Source: Nonomuraea wenchangensis (lineage in GTDB: Bacteria; Actinomycetota; Actinomycetes; Streptosporangiales; Streptosporangiaceae). Taken from it: 64,000 bases of DNA. Both the position numbers and the translations under genes were made by a program. The notes below the pieces were generated by a model. The model worked only from the letters and a program-made list of their open reading frames with translations. It did no database searches and was not told where the DNA came from. The number at the start of each line of letters is the position of its first letter. Within the stretch, counting starts at the first letter, position 1. Shown piece after piece: positions 1 through 8,878 of the stretch. The stretch is from NCBI RefSeq assembly GCF_900111685.1, contig NZ_FOHX01000001.1:434001-498000 (forward strand). Reading direction: 5' to 3'.

Positions 1-1
1 G

Positions 2-2029
2 CTCGCGACGGTCCCGGCGACGATCCTGCCTGACCCGATCAGCTGGCCGGCGTTCATCATCGCCGCGTTCGGCTTCGTCGGGCTGCTCGTCGCGGACGGG
101 CGGGAGCGGATCGGCCACTGGGGCCGGGCGGTGCTGGTGCGCAGGACCCGCATGGCGGCGACGCCGGCGCCGCGGGTCCCCGGACGGACCTCGGCTCCGG
201 CGCGGCCGTCGGCGGCGGCCGACACGAGCGGGCTGCGGCTTTCGGGCAAGCGGATCGGGTTCGCCGCGATCGCGCTGGCCGTGCTGGTGCCCGCGTTGCT
301 GCCGGCGATGGAGCCGGTGTCGTTCTTCCAGTTCGGCGTGGGCGGCAGCGGGACGGGCGGGCGTGGCAACTCCATCAGCATCCCCAACCCGATCGCCAAC
401 CTGAAGGGCCAGCTCGAACTGCCCGAGCGGCGCGTGGTCCTCACCTACGCCAGCAACGACAACCAGCCGCGCTACCTGCGGATCTACACGCTCGACACGT
501 TCGACGGCCAGCAGTTCGGCATGACCAAGCCGAAGGGCGCCGTCGCCAACCGCACGGACAACGGCCCGCTGCCCGAGCCGCCAGGGCTGACCGGGAGGAC
601 CGACGTCACGAACGTGACCACCGACATCGAGATCAGCGACGAGATCGCGGAGCTGATGTTCCTGCCGCTGCCGTACCCGCCGAGGGAGATCCAGGTGGAC
701 GGCGACTGGCGGGCCGACGTGGACACGCTGATGGTCTTCTCCACCCGGGACGAGGCGGCGGGGCTGGACTACCAGGTGCTGACGTCGGAGCCGGAGCCGA
801 CGCGCGAGCTGCTGGAGTCGCTGCCGTTCGACCGGGACGCGGTGGACCCGCGCTTCCTCGCGCTGCCCGACGACCTGCCGGCCGAGATCCGGGCGCTGCC
901 GCGGCGCATCGTCGGGGAGGTCTCCTCGCCGTACGAGGCGGCGGTGAAGCTGCAGAAGTGGTTCACCGAGGACGGCGGTTTCACCTACAACCTGCGTACG
1001 CAGGGGCACAGCAACTCGGCGCTCGCCGACTTCCTGCTGCACAGCCGGACGGGCTACTGCGAGCAGTTCGCCGCGTCAATGGCGGTGCTGGCCCGGCTGA
1101 TGGGCATCCCGTCGCGGGTGGCCATCGGCTACACCGGCGGGAGCACCGTCGGCGGCCGGTGGCAGGTGGGGACCAACGACTCCCACTCGTGGCCCGAGCT
1201 GTACTTCGACGGGGTGGGCTGGCTGCCGTTCGAGCCGACGCCCTCGGGCTCGCTCGGGCAGGGCAGCGCGCGGGCGCCGGCGTACTCGGTGCCCGCGCCG
1301 GAGACCACCGGCGACTCCTCGACGCCGACGCCCGGCGCGACGAGCTCGGCGGGCGGCGACGAGATCGCCCCCGGCTCGCAGCAGAACCCGCGCGCGGTGG
1401 ACCGGGAGAGCCAGCTCCTGGCGGGCGGCGTGCCGGCCACGGAGGAGTCCGCGCCGGTGATCGGCAAGGTCGGCCTCGGCCTCGCTGGGCTGCTGCTCGT
1501 CCTGCTGATCCCCGCCGCCGCGCGGCTGGTCACCAGGAGCCGGCGGGTACGCGCCCTGGACCGGCAGGCGACGAGATCGCAGGACGAGGCGACGGCGGTG
1601 ACGTCGAGGACGGCCGCCACCGAACGTGTCCCCTCGGTCACGGCCGCCTGGGCCGAGCTGGACGACGTCCTGTACGACTACGGCCTGGCCCGCCACGCCA
1701 GCGAGACCCCACGGGCGCTGGCACGCCGGCTGGTCCAGCAGTACGAGTTCGGCGCGGACGCGGCGGCGGCCCTCACGGCCATCGCCTCGGCCGTCGAGCG
1801 GGTGCTGTTCGCCCGTGACCCGGGCCGCACCGGGCCGCTGCGCAAGGAGTTGCGCACGGTGCGCCAGGCCATCGCGGCCACGGTGCCGCGGCGGCGGCGG
1901 ATCCTGGCGGTGCTGCTGCCACCGTCCACCCTGCGGCGGCTGCGCGGCTTCGGCGAGCGGCTGCTGGACGGGTTCGACCTGCTGGAGACCATCAGGCTGC
2001 GCCGTACGGCCGCCGAGAAGGGCTCCTGA
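2..2029 (+). CDS. TgpA-like transglutaminase-domain membrane protein (5' truncated)
   Basis: The frame is already open at base 2, so the start lies upstream of the window; 675 residues are visible. The visible N-terminal part is hydrophobic and includes at least two membrane segments. A transglutaminase-like core follows, with the Cys of TGYCEQFA, the His of NDSHSWPEL and the Asp of YFDGVGW forming the expected catalytic triad. A Ser/Thr/Pro-rich linker, one further membrane helix (about bases 1470-1530) and a cytoplasmic DUF4129-like tail complete it. TgpA proteins are thought to act on the outer face of the membrane, often in operons with MoxR and DUF58 genes, which would lie to the left of the window. 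The substrate is unknown. A strong hairpin follows the stop codon. Confidence 0.85.
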   Translation, partial: LATVPATILPDPISWPAFIIAAFGFVGLLVADGRERIGHWGRAVLVRRTRMAATPAPRVPGRTSAPARPSAAADTSGLRLSGKRIGFAAIALAVLVPALLPAMEPVSFFQFGVGGSGTGGRGNSISIPNPIANLKGQLELPERRVVLTYASNDNQPRYLRIYTLDTFDGQQFGMTKPKGAVANRTDNGPLPEPPGLTGRTDVTNVTTDIEISDEIAELMFLPLPYPPREIQVDGDWRADVDTLMVFSTRDEAAGLDYQVLTSEPEPTRELLESLPFDRDAVDPRFLALPDDLPAEIRALPRRIVGEVSSPYEAAVKLQKWFTEDGGFTYNLRTQGHSNSALADFLLHSRTGYCEQFAASMAVLARLMGIPSRVAIGYTGGSTVGGRWQVGTNDSHSWPELYFDGVGWLPFEPTPSGSLGQGSARAPAYSVPAPETTGDSSTPTPGATSSAGGDEIAPGSQQNPRAVDRESQLLAGGVPATEESAPVIGKVGLGLAGLLLVLLIPAAARLVTRSRRVRALDRQATRSQDEATAVTSRTAATERVPSVTAAWAELDDVLYDYGLARHASETPRALARRLVQQYEFGADAAAALTAIASAVERVLFARDPGRTGPLRKELRTVRQAIAATVPRRRRILAVLLPPSTLRRLRGFGERLLDGFDLLETIRLRRTAAEKGS

Positions 2030-2043
2030 CCGGGCGGAACATG

Positions 2044-2092
2044 AGAGAGCGTGCGGCCCCTCCCCACGTCGGGGAGGGGCCGCACGCTCTCT
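2044..2092. terminator. Bidirectional hairpin terminator
   Basis: A perfect 20-bp inverted repeat (2046-2065 with 2071-2090, 5-nt loop, GC-rich core) lies between the convergent TgpA-like gene and the DUF3040 gene. It can end transcription from both sides. No long T-run follows, as is usual in high-GC actinomycetes. Confidence 0.85.
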
Positions 2093-2139
2093 TGCGTCAT
2101 GGCGCGCCCCGTGGGGCGCGGGTCAGCGGGGCGGCGGGC

Positions 2140-2547
2140 TCAGCGCTCGTCGTGCCGGCGGCGCCAGCGCTCCTCCATGCGCTCCATGAAGGTGCCCCGG
2201 TTGGTCCGGCGGGCGGGCTTGCCCGGCGCGGCCTGCCCTGGGGCGGCCGGCGGGACGTCGCCGAACCCGTTCATGCGTTTCCAGCTCGACAGGCCCCACA
2301 GACACGCGGCGAGCATGACCACGAAACCGCCGACGCCGAGGGGGATCAGAGCGTTGCCGCTCACGACGACACCGACCATCATGACGACGACGCCGAGGGC
2401 AAAGCCGATGGTGGCCTTGATGAGGCGACGCTTGTAGTGGCGGCGCGGGTCACTGATCCTTACGGTGTTGGCCCACTTCGGGTCCTCGGCGTAGAGGGCC
2501 TGCTCGATCTGGTCGAGCAAGCGCTGCTCGTGCTCAGAGAGCGGCAC
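2140..2547 (-). CDS. DUF3040 membrane protein
   Basis: A 135-residue protein of the actinobacterial DUF3040 family: it begins PLSEHEQRLLDQIEQALYAE, the family signature, followed by two adjacent membrane helices (about residues 43-85) and a basic tail ending RWRRRHDER. I chose the GTG at 2547 over an ATG 51 nt upstream because a clear GGGAGG ribosome-binding site sits 5 nt before it and the family signature starts there. DUF3040 genes usually lie near mraZ and the dcw cluster. The function is unknown. Confidence 0.85.
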   Translation of the reverse strand: MPLSEHEQRLLDQIEQALYAEDPKWANTVRISDPRRHYKRRLIKATIGFALGVVVMMVGVVVSGNALIPLGVGGFVVMLAACLWGLSSWKRMNGFGDVPPAAPGQAAPGKPARRTNRGTFMERMEERWRRRHDER

Positions 2548-2775
2548 GGCGCCTCCCAAGGACAGCCCCAGGACGGGGAAGACGGCAACGGACGACACGG
2601 GGTGTCCGAACCTCGCGGTCGGTTATCCCCAGAATACGAGGCTGTAGACGTAGGCGAAAGCAAACGTCCAACGCAGACCAAACCGGAGGTGACGTCATGG
2701 CTCCATTGTGGCCCATCTCGCCCCCCTCTCCCCAAAATAGCGACTCCGGCGCACCACGAAGTAGGGACATCGGCG

Positions 2776-4017
2776 TCATGTCTCTATTTCATCAAGCTTG
2801 CCACGTACGAGCGACGCTGGGACCACCGCATCGGGACCGAATCTTCGGATTGCCTTGTCCATCGCCTGTTCGGCCTCCCGCCACCCGGTCTCGCGCTCGC
2901 CGAGACTGAGCTGTCTGGTGGCCTCCTCCGCCGGGCGCAGGTTCTCCATCCGGACCCCCACGAGGCGCAGCCGCACCCGCTCCAGGCCCGCGGCCTGGTA
3001 GAGCTCGCAGGCGGTGGCGTAAATCACCTGGGCCACGTCGGTCGGCTCACGCAGCGTGCGCGAGCGCGTGATCGTCGTGAAATCGGCTCGGCGAAGCTTC
3101 ACACTTACAGTTCTTCCCACGTGGCCGCCCTTACGCATCCTCGCGGCGACCCGCTCCGACAGCCGCAGCAGCTCGCGCCTGATGACGCCGGGGTCGTCGA
3201 CGTCGGCGGCGAAGGTCTCCTCGTTGCCGATGCTCTTGTCGGGCACGTGCGCGGTCACCTGACGCTCGTCGCGCCCCCAGGCCAGCGCCGCCAGATGGCC
3301 GCCCACCGCCTGGCCCAGCTCGCGCTGGAGCGTGCCCGGCGGCACCCTCGCGAGGTCTCCGACGGTGCGGATGCCGAGGCGGACCAGGGACTGCTCGGTG
3401 CGCTCACCGACGCCCCAGAGGGCCGACACGGGCAGCGGGTGCAGGAAGGCGACCACCTCGTCGGCCGGGACCACCAGCAGGCCGTCCGGCTTGCACTGTT
3501 TGGAGGCCAGCTTGGCCACGAATTTGCTGGCGGCCACGCCCACCGAGCACGTGATGCCGTAGCGGTCGAGAACCTGCTCCTTGATCATCGCGGCGATGGC
3601 GGCGGGCGGGCCGAGCCGCCGCCGGGCGCCGCCGACGTCGAGGAACGCCTCGTCGGAGGCGATCGGCTCGACCAGCGGGGTGATCGCGTGGAAGATCTCC
3701 ATGACGCCCTTGGAGACCTCGGAGTATTTGCCGTGTCCTGGCGGGATGATCACGGCCTGCGGGCAGAGCCTGCGGGCCCGGCTCATCGGCATCGCGGAGT
3801 GCACGCCGTGGGCGCGGGCCTCGTAGGTGGCGCTCAGCACGACGCCGCGCCCGGCGGGCGAGCCCACGATGACCGGCCGGCCGCGCAGCTCGGGGCGTTC
3901 GAGCAGCTCGACGCTGGCGAAGAAGGCGTCCATGTCGACGTGGAGTATCGGGCAGCCGCTGTCATCGGCCCCGGTGCGCGGAGCGGGGCCGATGCCGGTG
4001 ATCTGCTTACGGGACAC
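2776..4017 (-). CDS. dinB: DNA polymerase IV
   Basis: A Y-family translesion DNA polymerase of 413 residues. Catalytic acidic residues are visible in HVDMDAFFASVE (D28, D30) and in the SDEAFLDV motif. Palm, fingers, thumb (helix-hairpin-helix VSALWGVGERTEQSL) and little-finger regions are all present. The length is normal, with about 20 extra N-terminal residues. The GTG start lies 6 nt after a TAGAAT -10 box, so the mRNA is probably leaderless, and an SOS-like box sits just upstream. It synthesises across damaged or mismatched templates with low fidelity. Confidence 0.93.
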   Translation of the reverse strand: MSRKQITGIGPAPRTGADDSGCPILHVDMDAFFASVELLERPELRGRPVIVGSPAGRGVVLSATYEARAHGVHSAMPMSRARRLCPQAVIIPPGHGKYSEVSKGVMEIFHAITPLVEPIASDEAFLDVGGARRRLGPPAAIAAMIKEQVLDRYGITCSVGVAASKFVAKLASKQCKPDGLLVVPADEVVAFLHPLPVSALWGVGERTEQSLVRLGIRTVGDLARVPPGTLQRELGQAVGGHLAALAWGRDERQVTAHVPDKSIGNEETFAADVDDPGVIRRELLRLSERVAARMRKGGHVGRTVSVKLRRADFTTITRSRTLREPTDVAQVIYATACELYQAAGLERVRLRLVGVRMENLRPAEEATRQLSLGERETGWREAEQAMDKAIRRFGPDAVVPASLVRGKLDEIET

Positions 4018-4023
4018 GCGTCG

Positions 4024-4046
4024 ATTCTATCCGAACACGAATTCGA
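4024..4046 (-). promoter_or_regulatory. dinB -10 box and LexA-like box
   Basis: Reading on the minus strand, TAGAAT (4024-4029) is followed by 6 nt and then the dinB GTG. Just upstream, 4031-4046 reads TCGAATTCGTGTTCGG, which matches the actinobacterial SOS consensus TCGAAC-N4-GTTCGA except for two positions. A LexA dimer here would cover the core promoter. The match is imperfect, so regulation is inferred. Confidence 0.5.
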
Positions 4047-4071
4047 TACCAGAGGACGCCCGGAGGGGCGT

Positions 4072-4824
4072 TCAGGCGCGCCGGCCCAGCACGTGGAGCT
4101 GGGTCGCGATGTCACGCAGCACGGGATGCGCGGAGGCGGCCTGCTCCAGCGCCGCCAGCGACTCGGCCGCGCCGGGCTCGCCGTCCACCAGCCGGCTCGG
4201 CACCAGGTCGGCGAAGACGCGTACGCCGTGGACCGGACCGGCCGAGAACCCGGCGGCCTCCAGCAGCCCGGCCAGCGCCTCCGCGGTGAAGCGGCGGGGC
4301 GTGGGGTCGCGCTCGCCCCAGCTTCCCCGGGGGTCGCCGAGCACCGCCCGCGCCTCGTCGAACTGCCCGGCGAGAGCGCGGTGGATCGCGGTGGCGACCG
4401 GGTTGGCGGCCAGCACGCTGACCGCGCCGCCCTGACGCAGCACGCCCGCGACGGCGGACAGCGCGCTGACGGGGTCCTCGACGTACTCCAGGACGCTGTG
4501 GCAGAGGACCAGATCGGCGCTGTCACGCTGGAGCAGCTCGCCCAGGGCGTCGGCGTCGCCCTGCAGCGAACGCACGCCCACGCCCTTCTCCTTGGCCCGG
4601 CGCTCCAGCGCGGCCAGCGAGTCGGGGCTCGGGTCGACGACGGTCACGGAGTGGCCCAGCGCGGCGAGCGGCACGGCGAAGCCGCCGGTGCCCCCGCCGG
4701 CGTCGACGATGTCGAGCGCCTCGCGGCCGGTGGCCTCGCTCCGCTCGGCCAGGACCGACCGCAGCGCGTCCCAGACGACGGCGGTGCGCACCGCCGGGGT
4801 CCTCGTGACGCTTTCAGCACGCAC
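4072..4824 (-). CDS. Class I SAM-dependent methyltransferase
   Basis: A 250-residue Rossmann-fold methyltransferase. The SAM-binding motif I is IVDAGGGTGGFAVPLA (residues about 38-53), the acidic motif II is TVVDPS, and motif IV-like LVLCHSVLEYVEDP follows. The protein has a full catalytic domain and no membrane segment. It follows the same strand as dinB with a 54-nt gap. The substrate cannot be told from sequence; in related actinomycetes a similar gene sits beside dinB. Confidence 0.8.
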   Translation of the reverse strand: MRAESVTRTPAVRTAVVWDALRSVLAERSEATGREALDIVDAGGGTGGFAVPLAALGHSVTVVDPSPDSLAALERRAKEKGVGVRSLQGDADALGELLQRDSADLVLCHSVLEYVEDPVSALSAVAGVLRQGGAVSVLAANPVATAIHRALAGQFDEARAVLGDPRGSWGERDPTPRRFTAEALAGLLEAAGFSAGPVHGVRVFADLVPSRLVDGEPGAAESLAALEQAASAHPVLRDIATQLHVLGRRA

Positions 4825-4998
4825 CGTTGGGCTCGCCTCCCTCTCGCCCCGCGAGCTGCTGCTTCGCGGCGGGCTCCTTCGCGGACGCGCCCCAGCCTAC
4901 GCCGTGCGGGGCATCGCCCGCTGCCCCGCACGGGGACGGCGGCGCGAGGAAGGCGGCGCGAAGGCCGGAAAACAGGCCCGAGATGGGCGGAAAACGCA

Positions 4999-5033
4999 GA
5001 AGGGGCGCGTCGCGGCTGGTGACGCGCCACTTC
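4999..5033 (-). terminator. Hairpin terminator downstream of nusB
   Basis: Inverted repeat 4999-5011 with 5021-5033 (13 positions, one mismatch, 9-nt loop). It lies in the 298-nt gap between nusB and the methyltransferase gene and would end the pepQ-efp-nusB transcript. I see nothing else supported in this gap. Confidence 0.6.
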
Positions 5034-5122
5034 TCCGTGGGCGATCACGCCGCCCGCGCCCCCACGGCCGAGCGGTCGCTGTGCTTGGAGGCTACCCCGA
5101 AACGACCGGTTTCGACGGGTCT

Positions 5123-5533
5123 CTAAAGGGTGAGGCTTGGCTTGAGTTGCTTGAATCTGGCCAGCAGCCCGTTGACGAACTGAGGGGACTCGTCGGTGGA
5201 CAGCTCGCCCGCCAGGTGCACCCACTCGCTGATCACCACGCCCTCGGGGACGTCGGGCATCCACAGCAGCTCGTAGGTGCCGCCGCGCAGCAGGTTGCGG
5301 TCGACCGCGGGCATGCGGTCGAGGGTCCAGCCCTCGGCGTAGGTGGTGATGAGCTCGTCGATGCGCGGGCGGTGCCGCGCCACGCCCTCGACGATGGCCG
5401 AGGTGTATTCGTTGACCGGGGGCTCCTTGCGCTCCACGCGCTCGGCGAGGATCTTCAGTGGGTCCTCGTCGCGTAGTTCGGACTCGAAGAGGATGTCGAG
5501 CGCACGCCTGCGCGCCTTGCCGCGTGCGGACAC
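5123..5533 (-). CDS. nusB: Transcription antitermination factor NusB
   Basis: A 136-residue all-helical NusB. It starts SARGKARRRALDILFESELR and contains the typical VDRNLLRGGTYELLW and VISEWVHLAGELSTDESPQFVNGLL segments. NusB with NusE (S10) binds boxA RNA and supports antitermination of rRNA operons. It lies one base after efp, in an M24 peptidase-efp-nusB operon, the usual actinobacterial order. In Streptomyces bldD and pyrR follow nusB; here they are 40-45 kb away. Confidence 0.95.
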   Translation of the reverse strand: MSARGKARRRALDILFESELRDEDPLKILAERVERKEPPVNEYTSAIVEGVARHRPRIDELITTYAEGWTLDRMPAVDRNLLRGGTYELLWMPDVPEGVVISEWVHLAGELSTDESPQFVNGLLARFKQLKPSLTL

Positions 5534-5534
5534 C

Positions 5535-6095
5535 TCAGGCCCGGCCGAGGTACTCGCCGGTGCGGGTGTCGACCTTCACCTTCTCGCCCGTCGTGATGAA
5601 CAGCGGGACCTTGATCTCCGCGCCGGTCTCCAGCGTGGCGGGCTTGGTGCCGCCGGTGGAGCGGTCGCCCTGCAGGCCCGGCTCGGTGCTGGCGATGGTG
5701 AGCTCGGCCGCGGCGGGCAGGTCGACGTAGAGGGCGGCGCCCTCGTTGAAGGCGACCGTGGCCGTGGTGTTCTCCAGCATGTAGTTGGCGGCGGTGCCGA
5801 CCGTGCCGGCGGGCACGTTGACCATGTCGTAGGTCTCGGTGTCCATGAAGACGAAGTCGTCGCCGTCGCGGTAGGAATATTGCATCTCGCGCTTGTCGAC
5901 GTTGGCCACGTCGACCTTCACGCCGGCGTTGAAGGTCTTGTCGACGACCTTGCCGGAGAGGACGTTCTTGAGCTTGGTGCGCACGAACGCGCCGCCCTTG
6001 CCCGGCTTGACGTGCTGGAACTCGACAACGCTCCAGAGCTCACCGCCCTCGAGCTTCAGCACGATGCCGTTCTTGAGGTCGTTGGTCGTCGCCAC
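5535..6095 (-). CDS. efp: Translation elongation factor P
   Basis: A 186-residue EF-P with the three-domain length of the family. It relieves ribosome stalling at polyproline stretches. The domain I loop reads [16 protein letters not shown], with K33 at the position that reaches the peptidyl-transferase centre. No EpmA, EarP or other modification gene is visible nearby, consistent with the unmodified PGKG-type EF-P known in actinobacteria. It is the second gene of the peptidase-efp-nusB operon and ends one base before nusB. Confidence 0.96.
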   Translation of the reverse strand: MATTNDLKNGIVLKLEGGELWSVVEFQHVKPGKGGAFVRTKLKNVLSGKVVDKTFNAGVKVDVANVDKREMQYSYRDGDDFVFMDTETYDMVNVPAGTVGTAANYMLENTTATVAFNEGAALYVDLPAAAELTIASTEPGLQGDRSTGGTKPATLETGAEIKVPLFITTGEKVKVDTRTGEYLGRA

Positions 6096-6121
6096 TCGTT
6101 CTACTCCCGCGTGCGGCCGCT

Positions 6122-7159
6122 CTAAAGGATGAGCAGCTCCTTGGATGTCTTGGTGAAAAGCTCCGGCCCGCCCGCACGGGTCACGAGGGTGTCCTCGATC
6201 CGGACGCCGCCTCGGCCGGGGAGGTAGACCCCGGGCTCGACAGTGATCGGAACTCGATCCTCTAGTCTACCGGTACGCGAGGGGCCCAGGAACGGCTCCT
6301 CGTGGATCTCCAGGCCGACGCCGTGCCCGAGTCCGTGCCTGAAGTGCTCGCCGTGGCCCGCCTCCGCCACGATCGAGCGGGCCGCGCGGTCCACGTCGCC
6401 GGCCGACGCGCCGGGCGCGAGCGCGTGCCGGCCCGCCCGCTGGGCGGCGGCCACCAGGTCGTAGATCTCGCGCTGCCAGCCGGCGGGCGGGCCGAGGCTG
6501 ACCGTACGCGTCATGTCGGCGTGATAGCCCTGGTAGCGGGCGCCGAAGTCCATCGTCACCAGGTCGCCGGCGCGCAGCTCCCTGTCGGTGGGGGCGTGGT
6601 GCGGGATCGCGCCGTTCTCGCCCGCGGCCACGATCGAGTCGAACGCGGGCTTGTCGGCGCCCAGCTCCGTCATGCGGTTCTCCAGCAGCCGGGCGAGCTC
6701 GCGCTCGGTCATGCCGGGCACGACGCGGGCCGACACGTCGGCGAACGCCTGGTCGGTGATCGCGCAGGCGGTGCGCAGCAGCTCCAGCTCGTCGTCGTCC
6801 TTGACCGCGCGCAGCTCCTCCACCACCGGGCCGAGCGGCACCAGCCCCGCGCCCAGCCGGCGGTAGGTGGCCACGGTCATGCTCGCCGCCTCGATGCCCG
6901 CGCCCGGCTCGGCCAGCCGGGCCGCGACGTCGGACGCCTCGACGACCGGGACGCCGAGGGTGCGGGCCTTGCCGATGTAGCGGTTGTCGGTGGCGAGCAG
7001 CGCCGAGCCGTCGGCCCGGACCAGGACGGCCGCGTTCGAGCTGGCCAGGCCCGTCAGGTAGCGGACGTTGACCGCGGAGGTGACGAGGAGCGCGGGCACC
7101 TCGCGGGCGGGCAGCAGCGCGGCGAGCCGCGCCAGGCGCGCCGCGTGGTCGAAGGTCAT
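6122..7159 (-). CDS. M24 family Xaa-Pro peptidase
   Basis: A 345-residue metallopeptidase with an N-terminal creatinase-like domain and a C-terminal pita-bread domain. Metal ligands are visible: Asp in VTMDFGARY, Asp in [10 protein letters not shown], His in [18 protein letters not shown], Glu in [11 protein letters not shown] and Glu in GGVRIEDTL. It probably cleaves Xaa-Pro dipeptides or N-terminal Xaa-Pro bonds. It is the first gene of the operon with efp and nusB; this pairing with EF-P is widespread and links proline handling in translation and turnover. The choice between dipeptidase and aminopeptidase P is not settled. Confidence 0.9.
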   Translation of the reverse strand: MTFDHAARLARLAALLPAREVPALLVTSAVNVRYLTGLASSNAAVLVRADGSALLATDNRYIGKARTLGVPVVEASDVAARLAEPGAGIEAASMTVATYRRLGAGLVPLGPVVEELRAVKDDDELELLRTACAITDQAFADVSARVVPGMTERELARLLENRMTELGADKPAFDSIVAAGENGAIPHHAPTDRELRAGDLVTMDFGARYQGYHADMTRTVSLGPPAGWQREIYDLVAAAQRAGRHALAPGASAGDVDRAARSIVAEAGHGEHFRHGLGHGVGLEIHEEPFLGPSRTGRLEDRVPITVEPGVYLPGRGGVRIEDTLVTRAGGPELFTKTSKELLIL

Positions 7160-7205
7160 CCCGTCAATCTACGGCCACTCCCGGGCCCTCGCGGCGCGCG
7201 GCGGG

Positions 7206-8771
7206 TCAGCGGTCCGGGACGGCCCATTCCCGGATGAACTCCGCGAGCGGGCCGGTCGGCTCCATGTCGCCCTTCTGCTGGGCGCGCTGGAGGTCGCGGT
7301 AGACCCGGGAGACCTCCTTGAGCGCGCCGTCGCGGTGGCCCGCGGCGTACTTGCCCGCCGCCTTGCGCAGTTTGTCGTGGGCCTTCTCCGCGACGTGCGG
7401 GTTGATGCCGTTGGTGCCGACCTGGTGCGTCACGGCCTGGTCGAACGCGGCCAGCCACCGGCCGAAGCCGCCGGGCGGCTCCTGGCCCGGGCGGAGGGTG
7501 CCGCGGACGGGGGGCGTCTCGCGCAGCGCGCTGGGCAGCTCGCTGTCCGGCCCGAAGGTGATCACGTTGCCCGGGGACGCCTGGGCCGGCGGACTGGAGG
7601 GCTCGCCGGTGGGCCAGTCGGACGTCGTGGTGGGCGTCTGTCCCGGCACGGCGGCCGTGGTGGGCGCCTCGCTGGGAGTGGCCACCGCGACGGGGTCACG
7701 ATCCGCGGGGTCGTCGCCCGCGTTCGCCCAGAGGACCATGCCGACGGTCACCGCGACGATGGCGGCCACGGCGGCGCCGAGCTGGACGGCGAGCCTGCGC
7801 CCGCCGCGCGCCGGCTGCCGCGGGCCCTCCATCGCGAGGTCGCCGGCCTGGTAGACGGCGGTGTCCCCGGCGCGGGGCGCCGGTGAGGCGCCCCGGGAGG
7901 CGCCGGGTACGCCCTCGCGCAGCATGGCGCCGGTCACGGGCATGCCGGCCGGAGCCGCGGGGGCGTCGGGGTTGGCGCGGGGGTGGGCTATGTTCACCAG
8001 CGCGCGGCGGACGGTCTCGCCGCCGGCCGGGCGGCGCGCGGGATCCTCCGCGATCATGGCGAGCACCAGGCGGTCCAGCTCGGCGGGCACCCCGGGCCTG
8101 AGCGCGCCGGGCGGCACCGGCCCCCCGCCGGCGGCGCCGGTGGCGGAGACGTCCTCCGTCCCTGCGGCCTCGAAGGGGTGGCGTCCGCACAGCAGCTCGT
8201 AGCAGACGCAGCCGAGGGCGTACACGTCGCCGGCGGGCCGCGCCTCGGCCCCCGCGGCCCGCTCCGGGGCCAGGTAGCGAGGGTCGCCGCCGGGGGTGGC
8301 CGCGCCGCCGAGCCCGAACCCGACGACCTTGAGCACGCCGCTGCCGGCCCGCCGGAAGCTGTCCGGGTCGATCTCCCCGTGCACCACCCCGGCCCGGTGC
8401 GCGGCGTCCAGCCCGGCCGCCGCCTGCGCCACCAGGTCGCACGTCTCCACCACGCCCAGGGCGCCGCCCGCGGCCTGCCGCTCCTCGCCGAGGCTCGGCC
8501 CCGTGAGGTGCTCCATCACCAGGAACGGCGCCCCGTCGTGCTCGCCGACGTCCAGCACCATGGCCACGTTCGGATGGATGACCTTGGCCACGGCCTGGGC
8601 GTGCTGCCTGAGCAGTTCGGGGGTGCCGGCGCCCCGCAACAGCTTCACGGCCACGACCCAGTCGGCGCGGGTGTCGTACCCCCGCCACACCTCGCCCACC
8701 GGCCCGGCGCCGATGCGCTCCTCCAGCCGGTACCGGTCGGCTATCAACGCCGGCGTCGTCGCGTCGGACAT
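7206..8771 (-). CDS. Membrane-anchored Ser/Thr kinase-like protein, probable pseudokinase
   Basis: A 521-residue protein with an N-terminal kinase fold (about residues 13-260), a linker, one membrane helix (about 325-347) and an extracytoplasmic tail of about 170 residues. The glycine loop IGAGPVGEVW, the beta-3 Lys (VVAVKLL), the YLAPERA motif and DVYALG are intact. The catalytic HRD-type loop, however, reads VVHGEIDPDSF, DFG is GFG, and the helix-C Glu position is His. Loss of the base and of the metal-binding Asp argues against phosphotransfer. I chose the ATG at 8771 because the frame upstream does not resemble a kinase and GGCGGGG precedes it. It may act as a scaffold or sensor. Confidence 0.85.
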   Translation of the reverse strand: MSDATTPALIADRYRLEERIGAGPVGEVWRGYDTRADWVVAVKLLRGAGTPELLRQHAQAVAKVIHPNVAMVLDVGEHDGAPFLVMEHLTGPSLGEERQAAGGALGVVETCDLVAQAAAGLDAAHRAGVVHGEIDPDSFRRAGSGVLKVVGFGLGGAATPGGDPRYLAPERAAGAEARPAGDVYALGCVCYELLCGRHPFEAAGTEDVSATGAAGGGPVPPGALRPGVPAELDRLVLAMIAEDPARRPAGGETVRRALVNIAHPRANPDAPAAPAGMPVTGAMLREGVPGASRGASPAPRAGDTAVYQAGDLAMEGPRQPARGGRRLAVQLGAAVAAIVAVTVGMVLWANAGDDPADRDPVAVATPSEAPTTAAVPGQTPTTTSDWPTGEPSSPPAQASPGNVITFGPDSELPSALRETPPVRGTLRPGQEPPGGFGRWLAAFDQAVTHQVGTNGINPHVAEKAHDKLRKAAGKYAAGHRDGALKEVSRVYRDLQRAQQKGDMEPTGPLAEFIREWAVPDR

Positions 8772-8878
8772 ATCCCCGCCAAACACTCGAACATCATCGA
8801 TTTCGACCCACCATAGGGCCCTACGGCTCCGCGCGCCCCCGAACCCGGTACGGGGCACCGGCCGGAAAGGGCCCGTGA

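Noticed and set aside
2041..5022. A 993-codon open frame on the plus strand over DUF3040, dinB and the methyltransferase
   Set aside because: Starts inside the terminator hairpin and has no recognisable domain; the opposite strand holds three clear genes.
8816..8876. Inverted repeat GGGCCCT/AGGGCCC between the symporter and pseudokinase genes
   Set aside because: The loop would be about 45-50 nt and the stem only 7 bp, too weak to call a terminator.
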